From an uncultured Collinsella sp. (lineage in GTDB: Bacteria > Actinomycetota > Coriobacteriia > Coriobacteriales > Coriobacteriaceae), in contig CABSNH010000086.1 of NCBI GenBank assembly GCA_902478985.1, positions 1-6,707 on the forward strand: a stretch of 6,707 nucleotides of DNA, read 5' to 3'. The notes beneath the pieces are model-generated. The model was given only the letters and a program-made list of their open reading frames with translations, did not search any database and had not been told where the DNA came from. Position 1 is the first letter of the stretch. Every line of letters starts with the position of its first letter. A program made the translations under genes and the position numbers. Shown here in pieces: positions 1 through 5,908 of the stretch.

Positions 1-39
1 CGGATTTTCCCCGCAAGCACTCTAGTATGCTAAAGTACC

Positions 40-71
40 CAGAAGACCGGCGGAGCTATGCCGGTCTTCTG
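40..71. other. Hairpin upstream of the his operon (terminator or 5' leader structure)
   Basis: A perfect inverted repeat, CAGAAGACCGG at 40-50 against CCGGTCTTCTG at 61-71, gives an 11-bp stem. C51-G60 and a G52-T59 wobble can extend it, leaving a 6-base loop. No clean T-run follows on either strand; downstream is only the mixed stretch GCTCTATATG. It lies 36 bases before the hisZG start. It may end transcription of a gene left of the window, or sit in the his leader. The sequence does not decide between these. There is no His-codon run or T-box-like feature here to suggest classical attenuation. Confidence 0.55.
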
Positions 72-91
72 CTCTATATGAAACACAGCAT

Positions 92-98
92 GAGGAGG
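92..98 (+). promoter_or_regulatory. Ribosome binding site of hisZG
   Basis: GAGGAGG lies 8 bases before the ATG at 107. It supports this ATG as the true start of the fused gene, and the encoded protein begins directly with the HisZ-type TPWGFRDILP motif. Confidence 0.8.
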
Positions 99-106
99 CT
101 CACCAG

Positions 107-1822
107 ATGACGGCCACACCGTGGGGATTCCGGGACATATTGCCCGAGGAGGCTCAGGCGCGCGAGGAGATCGCATATACGGTGAAGGGCTGCTTTAGGG
201 AGCATCATTACCTGCCGGTCGAGACGCCACTGCTCGAGGACAAGGGTTCGCTCGAGGAGGGCGGCCGCATCGCGGACACACCGTTCAAGCTTTTTGATGA
301 CGACGGTCGCCTGCTGGTGGTCCGTCCCGACAACACGCTGCCGATCGTTCGCCTGGTTTCGACTCGCATGCGCGCGGCCGATCTACCGCTGCGCCTGCGC
401 TACGAGGCGCCGGTGGTCCGCGAGTGTCAGCGCAATGCCGGCGGCTCGCGTCAGTTTACGCAGCTGGGCTTTGAGCTTATCGGTGCGGGCGATACCGTGG
501 GCGATGTCGAGATCGTCTCGCTCGTGGCCGAGGCCGTGCGCAAGCTGGCGCTGCCCGATGCACGCATTATCGCAGGTAGCGTGCGTCCGTTTAAGGAATT
601 GCTCGCGGCGTGCGAGGATCGCGAGCTGGCCGCCGAGGCCCTGCGCTGCGTGCACGCCAACGACTTTGTGGGCCTCGATGCCCGCGTGGCTGCAAGCGCC
701 GAGTCCGATGCCGTCAAGGCCGCCATTAGCGAGCTGCCGCGTCTGCACGGCGGTGCCGAGGTGCTCGACCGCGTGGATGCGCTGCTGGGGGCTGCCGGTA
801 TCGTCGCGCCGCTGACGCGCGAACTCCGTGCCCTGGTTGATGGTCTGGCTCCAGAGGACGCCCAGGTGCTGTCATTCGACTTCTCCATCATGAACTCTTT
901 TGATTACTACACGGGCCTGGTCTTTAAGGCCTATGCCGGCGGCTTGCCCGATCCGGTCGGTTCGGGCGGACGCTACGACTCCATCTTTACCGGTGCATTT
1001 GGCGACGGCATCGAGGTGCCGGCGGCGGGCTTCGCCTTTTCGCTCGAGCGTCTGGAGGCCGCGCACACCTCGGCCGAGGACGCTGCTTCCGATGGCGATC
1101 ACGCCGTGGGGCGCGGTGCCGAGGGTCCGCTGCGCATCGCCGTGCCCAAGGGCTCGCTTAAGGCCGACACGCTCGACGTGCTCGAGGCCGCGGGCTTGGA
1201 TGTCTCTGAGCTGCGTGACCCCGGTCGTCACCTCATCGTGCGCGGCTGCGACACACAGGCCGGTGAGGGTGCGGTCGGCGATATCGAGTTTGTCATCGTG
1301 CGACCCAGCGATGCGCCCGCCTTTGTGGGCTGCGGTGGTGCCGATTGCGGCATCTGTGGCTGGGACTCGCTCATCGAGGCAGACCTCAACTTGCTGCAGC
1401 TGGTCGATCTGGGCTACGGCCTGTGCACCTTTATCGAGGCGGAGCCCGCGTGGCGCGCCGGCCAGGCCGAGCGCAGCTATGCCCGCCGCGGGTCGCTTCG
1501 CGTGGCCACCAAGTACCCGCGCATCGCGAGCGCTTGGTATGCCGAGCGCGGCGTGAATGCCGATATCGTTTCGCTGCACGGTAACATCGAGCTGGGCCCC
1601 ATCGTCGGTATGACCGACCGTATCGTGGACATTACCGCCACGGGCGCCACGCTGCGCGATAACGACCTGGTCATCACCGGCCGCATCATGGACTGCACGG
1701 CCCGCTTCTTTGTCAATCCGGGTGCCGCACGTCTGGATCCGCGCGCACGCAATCTGGCAGATCGCTTGGCGGCAGCCGTGAAGGACAAGCATTTTGAGCC
1801 CGTTGCGGGCTCGGCACAATAG
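107..1822 (+). CDS. hisZG: HisZ-HisG fusion: ATP phosphoribosyltransferase regulatory and catalytic subunits in one 571-aa protein
   Basis: This protein carries out the first, committed step of histidine synthesis: ATP + PRPP to phosphoribosyl-ATP, in the cytoplasm. Residues about 4-318 are a HisRS-like HisZ domain, with TPWGFRDILP (4-13), VRPDNT (72-77), a class II motif-2-like stretch from RYEAPVVRECQ to FTQLGFELIG (98-126), FDYYTG (265-270), and a motif-3-like region from GSGGRYD to AGFAFSLERL (285-316). An acidic, Ala/Gly-rich linker spans about 319-341. Residues 342-565 are HisG, with VPKGSL (346-351), RVATKYP (465-471) and the PRPP loop around TGATL (512-516). The HisG half is the short form with no C-terminal ACT-like regulatory domain, the type that in other bacteria needs a separate HisZ. 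There is no stop or frameshift between the halves. As family knowledge, HisZ is non-catalytic and mediates assembly and feedback inhibition by histidine. An oddity is three Cys at 409, 414 and 417 in the HisG domain. Identity is very sure; the fusion is read directly. Confidence 0.93.
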   Translation: MTATPWGFRDILPEEAQAREEIAYTVKGCFREHHYLPVETPLLEDKGSLEEGGRIADTPFKLFDDDGRLLVVRPDNTLPIVRLVSTRMRAADLPLRLRYEAPVVRECQRNAGGSRQFTQLGFELIGAGDTVGDVEIVSLVAEAVRKLALPDARIIAGSVRPFKELLAACEDRELAAEALRCVHANDFVGLDARVAASAESDAVKAAISELPRLHGGAEVLDRVDALLGAAGIVAPLTRELRALVDGLAPEDAQVLSFDFSIMNSFDYYTGLVFKAYAGGLPDPVGSGGRYDSIFTGAFGDGIEVPAAGFAFSLERLEAAHTSAEDAASDGDHAVGRGAEGPLRIAVPKGSLKADTLDVLEAAGLDVSELRDPGRHLIVRGCDTQAGEGAVGDIEFVIVRPSDAPAFVGCGGADCGICGWDSLIEADLNLLQLVDLGYGLCTFIEAEPAWRAGQAERSYARRGSLRVATKYPRIASAWYAERGVNADIVSLHGNIELGPIVGMTDRIVDITATGATLRDNDLVITGRIMDCTARFFVNPGAARLDPRARNLADRLAAAVKDKHFEPVAGSAQ

Positions 1823-1849
1823 CGCGAGCACGTACGGGCGCCCCAACGT

Positions 1850-1894
1850 CCGGGCTGCGGGCTGATTGGCACCGCCGCCCGGTCTCTCGTTTTT
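1850..1894 (+). terminator. Terminator-like hairpin in the hisZG-hisD gap (possible attenuator)
   Basis: The 105-base gap after hisZG holds a stem of 6 bp (CCGGGC 1850-1855 with GCCCGG 1877-1882), one T/C mismatch, then 4 bp (GCGG 1857-1860 with CCGC 1872-1875) around an 11-base loop. It is followed by T-rich TCTCTCGTTTTT ending at 1894. The five-T run starts 7 bases after the stem, further than in a textbook intrinsic terminator, so termination may be partial. An upstream CGGGCG (1835-1840) is complementary to CGCCCG (1876-1881), so a competing fold is possible. Since hisD lies immediately downstream, full termination would require hisD to have its own promoter; I see no convincing one. Confidence 0.45.
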
Positions 1895-1927
1895 CGAACA
1901 AAACCTCGACCGATAGGGGATACCGAT

Positions 1928-3364
1928 ATGAAGACCATCAAGCTTGCTCCCGGTGAGCGCCTCGTTACCAACCAGCTCAACCGTAAGGGCGTGCTGCCGC
2001 AAAACATCGTCGACGCCGCCCGCGATATCGTGGCCAACGTGCGTGCCAACGGCGATGCCGCAGTGCGCGACTATTGCCAGCGCTTTGACGGCGTTGAACT
2101 GCAGAGCTTCCGTCTGCCGCAAGAGCAGGTCGATGCCGCGCTCGAAGGCCTCGATCCCGCCTTTGTCGCGGCGCTCGAAAAGGCTGCACGCCAGATTCGC
2201 GAGTTCCACCAGCGCGAGGTCGAACAGAGCTGGTTTACCACGCGCCCGGACGGCACGATGCTCGGCGTTAAGGTGACCCCGCTCGCGGCGGCCGGCATCT
2301 ATGTGCCGGGCGGTCGTGCACAGTACCCTTCCACCGTGCTTATGAACGCCATTCCCGCCAAGGTGGCCGGCGTCAAACGCGTGGTCATGGTGACCCCGCC
2401 GCAAAAGGACGGCCTGATCAGCCCCTACACGCTCGCCGCGGCAAAGCTCGGCGGCGTGGACGAGATCTATATGGTGGGCGGCGCCCAGGCCGTGGCCGCA
2501 CTGGCGTACGGTACCGAGACCATTCCGCGCGTCGACAAGATTACCGGCCCGGGCAACGCCTTTGTCGCCGCTGCCAAACAGATTGTCTCGGGTGACGTGG
2601 GTATCGACATGGTCGCCGGTCCCTCCGAGGTCTGCGTGCTGGCCGACGCCACGGCCAAGCCCATGGTGGTCGCGGCCGACCTGATGGCCCAGGCCGAGCA
2701 CGATCCGCTGGCGGCCTGCTATCTGGTGACCTGCGACGAGCAGTTTGCGCGCGAGGTCGAGGCGGGTATCGATATTCTGGTCGCGCAGTCGCCACGCGCC
2801 GAGATCACGCGCGCCTCACTCGACAATGAGGGCACCATCGTGGTGGCCGCCGACATGGCTGCCGCCGTCGAAGCGGTGAACACCGTGGCGCCCGAGCACC
2901 TTGAGCTGCACTGCAAGGACGCGATGGGCCTGCTCGGCGGCATTCGCAACGCCGGCGCCATCTTTGTGGGCGCTTGGAGCTCCGAGCCGCTCGGCGATTA
3001 CGTTGCCGGCCCCAATCACACGCTGCCGACCGGCGGCACGGCCATGTTCTCCAACCCGCTTTCGGTCGAAGAGTTCGTCAAGCGCTCGAGTGTCATTTGC
3101 TATACACCCGAGGGCCTGCTCTCCGACGCTCCCGCCACGCAGCGTCTAGCCGAGGCCGAGGGTCTGTGGGCACACGCGCTTTCCGCCGCGCTGCGCCGCC
3201 GCGTGTTGGAGCAAGGCGAGGATGCCGTGAGCGCCGAGTCGCTCGCCGCGGCCGACCTGACCAAGGTTGCCTGGCCGGGCGACGCCGTGGCGACAGTTAC
3301 CGAGGGCGTGGACCTGGCGGCTGCAAGCGCGGATGGCGCCGGCGCGACTGGCAAGGAGGCCTAA
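1928..3364 (+). CDS. hisD: Histidinol dehydrogenase
   Basis: Catalyses the last two oxidations of the pathway, L-histidinol to L-histidine via the aldehyde, with 2 NAD+ and a zinc ion. The 478-aa protein matches the family throughout. It has GIYVPGG (123-129), GGAQAVAALAYGTETIP (184-200), the signature region from ITGPGN to VAGPSEV (205-235), AQAEHDPLA (254-262), APEHLE (321-326), GDYVAGPNHTLPTGG (356-370) and the C-terminal WAHALS (414-419). The expected zinc ligands correspond to Q255, H258, D357 and H416, and the catalytic Glu-His pair to E323-H324; all are present. The ATG is preceded by AGGGGA (1915-1920) at 7-base spacing. The last ~50 residues (from about 426) form an Ala/Asp/Glu-rich tail beyond the usual ~430-aa length. 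Its end carries the hisC ribosome binding site. Identification is very secure. Confidence 0.97.
   Translation: MKTIKLAPGERLVTNQLNRKGVLPQNIVDAARDIVANVRANGDAAVRDYCQRFDGVELQSFRLPQEQVDAALEGLDPAFVAALEKAARQIREFHQREVEQSWFTTRPDGTMLGVKVTPLAAAGIYVPGGRAQYPSTVLMNAIPAKVAGVKRVVMVTPPQKDGLISPYTLAAAKLGGVDEIYMVGGAQAVAALAYGTETIPRVDKITGPGNAFVAAAKQIVSGDVGIDMVAGPSEVCVLADATAKPMVVAADLMAQAEHDPLAACYLVTCDEQFAREVEAGIDILVAQSPRAEITRASLDNEGTIVVAADMAAAVEAVNTVAPEHLELHCKDAMGLLGGIRNAGAIFVGAWSSEPLGDYVAGPNHTLPTGGTAMFSNPLSVEEFVKRSSVICYTPEGLLSDAPATQRLAEAEGLWAHALSAALRRRVLEQGEDAVSAESLAAADLTKVAWPGDAVATVTEGVDLAAASADGAGATGKEA
3353..3359 (+). promoter_or_regulatory. Ribosome binding site fixing the hisC start
   Basis: AAGGAGG lies inside the last codons of hisD, 6 bases before the ATG at 3366. 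The open frame extends upstream to an ATG at 3267, but that would add 33 unrelated Arg-rich residues read from inside hisD. This perfect site selects 3366. Confidence 0.88.
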
Positions 3365-3365
3365 T

Positions 3366-4481
3366 ATGGCCGAGCTCACGCCCCGTATGAAGGAGCTCGT
3401 CCAGCCCTACTTGGCCGGCATTGAGCCCTACGATCCCAACTTTACGCCCACACGCATCAACCTTTCGGCCAACGAGAACACTTGTCCCGTGCCGGCTGGC
3501 GTGCGCGAGGCGGTCGACGCCGCCCTGGCCGCTACACCGCTCAACCGCTATCCCGATCCCATGTCCAACGATCTGCGCGACGAGCTGGCCGCTTGGCATG
3601 GTGTGGCGCGCGAGAATGTCTGCGTGGGTAACGGCGGTGACGAGCTGCTCTATAACTACCTGCTGGCGTTTGGCGGCGCTGGGCGAACCCTGCTCAACTG
3701 CCCGCCGTGCTTTAGCGAGTACGCGTTCTTTGCGTCGCTCTGCCAGACCGAGGTGCGCGACGTGTGGCGCGACCCCGCGACCTTTGAGCTCGACCAGGCA
3801 GCCGTGCTTGCGGCAGCGCCCGAGTGCAACCTGGCAATCGTGACCTCGCCCAATAACCCCACGGGCGACGTGGCGCCGCTCGACTTTATCGCGGCGCTGT
3901 GCGATGCGTGCCCCGGCATGGTGATGGTCGACGAGGCCTACGTTGAGTTTGCCGACGATTCGTTTGGCGCGGCCACCACGGCGCAGGGCCTTATCGCCGA
4001 GCATCCCAACCTGGTGATTTTACATACGCTGTCCAAGGCGTTTGGCGCTGCCGGCACGCGTCTGGGCTACGTGATCGCGGCGTCCGAGGTCATCGACGTG
4101 TTCGCGGCGATTCGCCAGATCTATTCGGTCAACGTACTGAGCCAGGCGGCAGCACTTGCCTGCGTGCGTGCCCGTGATGCCTACACGCCCGTGGTGGCGC
4201 AGGTCGCATCCGAGCGCGAACGCGAACAGGCCGCTCTGCGCGCGATGGCTGCCGAGGGCATGCCCGTGGAGGCATGGCCGAGCGCGGCGAACTTTGTGCT
4301 CGTGCGTACGCCGCATGCCACGCGCGTGCGCGAGCGCCTGCGCGACGAGTATTCGATTTTGGTGCGCGACTTTAGCTACGCGCCGGGGCTCGCGGACTGT
4401 CTGCGCATTACCGTGGGCACCCCGCAGGAAAACGATGAGGTGCTGGCTGCGTTTGCCGCGCTGGTGAAGGAGGAAATGTAG
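3366..4481 (+). CDS. hisC: Histidinol-phosphate aminotransferase
   Basis: A PLP-dependent class I/II aminotransferase of the HisC group. It transfers an amino group from glutamate to imidazole-acetol phosphate, giving L-histidinol phosphate. With the start at 3366 the protein is 371 aa, typical for the family. Visible landmarks are NLSANEN (32-38), NRYPDP (60-65), GNGGDELL (88-95), SPNNPTG (161-167), VDEAYVEF (188-195), the PLP-lysine region TLSKAFGAAGTRLGY (221-235; Schiff-base lysine K224) and LRITVGTPQEND (346-357), whose Arg (R347) would bind the substrate carboxylate or phosphate side. It starts 1 base after the hisD stop and ends directly against hisB, so translation is probably coupled on both sides. 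HisC-like enzymes can also act on aromatic keto acids; the operon context makes histidine synthesis the primary role. Confidence 0.95.
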   Translation: MAELTPRMKELVQPYLAGIEPYDPNFTPTRINLSANENTCPVPAGVREAVDAALAATPLNRYPDPMSNDLRDELAAWHGVARENVCVGNGGDELLYNYLLAFGGAGRTLLNCPPCFSEYAFFASLCQTEVRDVWRDPATFELDQAAVLAAAPECNLAIVTSPNNPTGDVAPLDFIAALCDACPGMVMVDEAYVEFADDSFGAATTAQGLIAEHPNLVILHTLSKAFGAAGTRLGYVIAASEVIDVFAAIRQIYSVNVLSQAAALACVRARDAYTPVVAQVASEREREQAALRAMAAEGMPVEAWPSAANFVLVRTPHATRVRERLRDEYSILVRDFSYAPGLADCLRITVGTPQENDEVLAAFAALVKEEM

Positions 4482-5069
4482 ATGGGCCGTTATGCCGAGG
4501 TGACCCGCAAGACGGGGGAGACCGACATTATCGTCAAACTCGACCTGGATGGAACCGGTATGTGCGATATCTCGACCGGCGTGCCGTTTTTCGACCACAT
4601 GCTCAACGCCTTTGGCCGCCATGGTCTGTTCGATCTGACGGTGCGCGCGGTGGGCGACGCCGAGGTCGACGCGCACCACACCGTCGAGGACACGGGCATC
4701 GTGCTGGGCGAGGCGTTTTGCCAGGCGCTGGGCGACAAGGCGGGTATTACGCGCTTTGCCGACGCGGCGATCGCCATGGACGAGACGCTCGTGATGGCCG
4801 CCGTGGATATCTCGGGCCGCGGGCAGGCCTATTGCGAGCTGCCTGTGCCGACCGAGCGCGTGGGCAGCTTCGATACCGAGCTGGCCGTCGAGTTCTTCTA
4901 CGCCTTTGCGCGCGATGCCAAGCTCACGCTGCACGTGCGCGAGCTGGCGGGCGGCAACTCGCATCACATTATCGAGGCCGCCTTTAAGGCCGTGGGCCGC
5001 ACGATGCGCCGCGCCTGCGAGCTCGATCCCCGCGTGCAGGGCATCCCCAGCACCAAGGGCTCACTGTAA
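4482..5069 (+). CDS. hisB: Imidazoleglycerol-phosphate dehydratase (monofunctional)
   Basis: Dehydrates imidazole glycerol phosphate to imidazole-acetol phosphate with a di-manganese centre in a large cytoplasmic oligomer. The 195-aa protein is the length of the dehydratase alone; no N-terminal HAD phosphatase domain of the enterobacterial fused HisB is present. Metal-binding signatures are FFDHM (36-40), DAHHTVEDTGI (63-73), MDETL (99-103) and NSHHIIEAAFKA (159-170). The usual family C-terminus IPSTKGSL (188-195) is intact. The ATG abuts the hisC stop and has AAGGAGG (4467-4473) 8 bases upstream. The last two bases of its TAA stop coincide with the first two bases of the inverted-repeat element that follows. 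Because this HisB lacks the phosphatase, histidinol phosphate must be hydrolysed by an enzyme encoded outside this window. Confidence 0.97.
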   Translation: MGRYAEVTRKTGETDIIVKLDLDGTGMCDISTGVPFFDHMLNAFGRHGLFDLTVRAVGDAEVDAHHTVEDTGIVLGEAFCQALGDKAGITRFADAAIAMDETLVMAAVDISGRGQAYCELPVPTERVGSFDTELAVEFFYAFARDAKLTLHVRELAGGNSHHIIEAAFKAVGRTMRRACELDPRVQGIPSTKGSL

Positions 5070-5104
5070 CCTGCCAAAAAGGGACAGGTTTATTTTGGCA
5101 GGTT
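5068..5104 (+). repeat. Left palindromic unit of the paired element
   Basis: Perfect 12-bp stem with loop 5080-5092 and TTTTAT from 5103. In the transcript it looks like a weak intrinsic terminator placed at the hisB stop codon. The unit contains GGGACAGG, whose complement CCTGTCCC is in the right unit. Confidence 0.75.
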
Positions 5105-5145
5105 TTATCTGCGGGAATGCTGTCTCATGTGGTGGGTGAACGTTT

Positions 5146-5182
5146 AACCGACCAAAATAAACCTGTCCCTTTTTGGCAGGTT
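5146..5182 (-). repeat. Right palindromic unit of the paired element
   Basis: Inverted copy of the left unit, differing only at bases 5150-5151 (GA where the reverse complement of the left unit has TG). Those two changes break the middle of its own stem, leaving 6 + 4 bp, but leave the 31-bp pairing with the left unit intact. It ends 25 bases before the proposed hisH start. Confidence 0.75.
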
Positions 5183-5194
5183 TTGAATGGGAAA

Positions 5195-5202
5195 AGGGAG
5201 GG
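5195..5202 (+). promoter_or_regulatory. Ribosome binding site fixing the hisH start
   Basis: AGGGAGGG ends 4 bases before the GTG at 5207. It lies just outside the repeat element. It favours GTG 5207 over the in-frame ATG at 5117, which lies in the spacer between the palindromic units and has only GCGGG close upstream. Confidence 0.75.
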
Positions 5203-5206
5203 TCGC

Positions 5207-5908
5207 GTGGGCGAACCGAAAATCGTGGTGGTCGACTACCACAAGGGCAACTTGTCGAGCGTCGTGCGCGGGCTTGCGCGCGCCGGTGCCGCCGCCTGCA
5301 CATCGGACGATCCGGAGCAGATCCGCAACGCCGACGGCCTGGTCATCCCGGGCGTGGGCGCGTTCTATGACGCGATCGCCTTTATGCGCCAGAGCGGCGA
5401 GGAGGTGGCCGTGCTCGATGCCGTTGCCGCCGGAACTCCGCTGCTCGGCATCTGCCTGGGCCTCCAGCTATTTTTTGAGCGCGGCAACGAGGGCGTGCCT
5501 GCGGACGAGGGTGCGGACGCGGACGACGATGCCTCCGAGCAGGCCGGTGGTCCCTGGGTCGATGGCCTGGGCATCATGCGTGGCTCGTGCACGCACCTGG
5601 ATTCGAGCCGTCTGAAGGTCCCGCACGTGGGCTGGGACCAGGTGCACATGACGCCCGTCGGTGCGGCCGATTCGTTGCTTGCCGGTTTTGCCGAGGGCGC
5701 CAACATGTATTTCACTCACAGCTACGCGGTGGCCGACGACGTCGATGCCGCCGATGTGTTGGCACGCACGCACTATACACGGAGTTTCCCGTGCATCGTG
5801 CGCCATGGCAACGTGTGGGGCTGCCAGTTCCATCCCGAGAAATCCTCCGCGCTGGGTCAGTGCATCCTTAAGAACTTCGTGAGCATCGTCGAGGAGGTTG
5901 GCCGATGA
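5207..5908 (+). CDS. hisH: Imidazole glycerol phosphate synthase, glutamine amidotransferase subunit
   Basis: Hydrolyses glutamine and passes ammonia to HisF, which closes the imidazole ring to give IGP and AICAR. From GTG 5207 the product is 233 aa. It starts at the expected family N-terminus (KIVVVDYHKGN, 5-15) and carries the class I amidotransferase triad: C83 in GICLGLQL, H209 and E211 in FHPEKS. Further family landmarks are PGVGAF (48-53), KVPHVGWD (137-144) and THSYA (170-174). A longer open frame begins at ATG 5117, but its 30 extra residues are read through the spacer and right unit of the repeat and resemble nothing in the family. An acidic insertion at about 97-116 (GVPADEGADADDDASEQAGG) makes the protein longer than the usual ~200 aa. 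The gene overlaps hisA by four bases (ATGA). Confidence 0.93.
   Translation: MGEPKIVVVDYHKGNLSSVVRGLARAGAAACTSDDPEQIRNADGLVIPGVGAFYDAIAFMRQSGEEVAVLDAVAAGTPLLGICLGLQLFFERGNEGVPADEGADADDDASEQAGGPWVDGLGIMRGSCTHLDSSRLKVPHVGWDQVHMTPVGAADSLLAGFAEGANMYFTHSYAVADDVDAADVLARTHYTRSFPCIVRHGNVWGCQFHPEKSSALGQCILKNFVSIVEEVGR

Larger units (their letters stand above)
5068..5182. repeat. Paired palindromic element (BIME/MITE-like) between hisB and hisH
   Basis: Two 37-base units in inverted orientation, 5068-5104 and 5146-5182, match at 35 of 37 bases when one is reverse-complemented, with a 41-base spacer. The outer 31 bases of each (5068-5098 and 5152-5182) are perfectly complementary, so the whole can fold as one long hairpin. 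Each unit is also a palindrome in itself. In the left unit AACCTGCCAAAA pairs perfectly with TTTTGGCAGGTT (12 bp, 13-base loop); in the right unit the same stem carries two mismatches. The arms are about 42% GC, well below the flanking genes. No open frame for a transposase fits and no clear target duplication is seen. The architecture is that of a REP pair or a small non-autonomous element. Its mobilising enzyme, if any, is not in this window. Confidence 0.8.

Noticed and set aside
23..36. Possible promoter: TATGCT at 26-31, or TGC-TAAAGT at 28-36 as an extended -10
   Set aside because: No reasonable -35 hexamer lies at 16-18 bases spacing (GATTTT or TTCCCC at best), and the hairpin begins only 4 bases after. 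The match is no better than chance in an A/T-richer gap.
3..110. A short open frame reading from the left edge to a TGA at 108-110, with an ATG at 27
   Set aside because: It runs through the hairpin and the hisZG ribosome binding site, has no binding site of its own, and encodes no recognisable sequence or His run that would make it a leader peptide.
1866..1871. TTGGCA in the hisZG-hisD gap, 5 of 6 to a -35 box
   Set aside because: The -10 position 16-18 bases downstream is only T-rich (CGTTTT to TTTTTC) with no TATAAT-like sequence, and TTGGCA is part of the hairpin loop.
872..2701. A 609-codon open frame on the minus strand across hisZG and hisD, and a 315-codon one at 4020-4967
   Set aside because: Both lie opposite well-supported genes. 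Strong G/C preference at third codon positions removes antisense stops and produces such long shadows. The translations are rich in His, Arg and Gly with no recognisable domain, and the first runs through the hisZG-hisD gap.
5068..5182. CRISPR array or riboswitch in the hisB-hisH gap
   Set aside because: There are only two units, in inverted rather than direct orientation, with no regular spacers. The symmetry of paired palindromes explains the whole sequence better than an aptamer fold.
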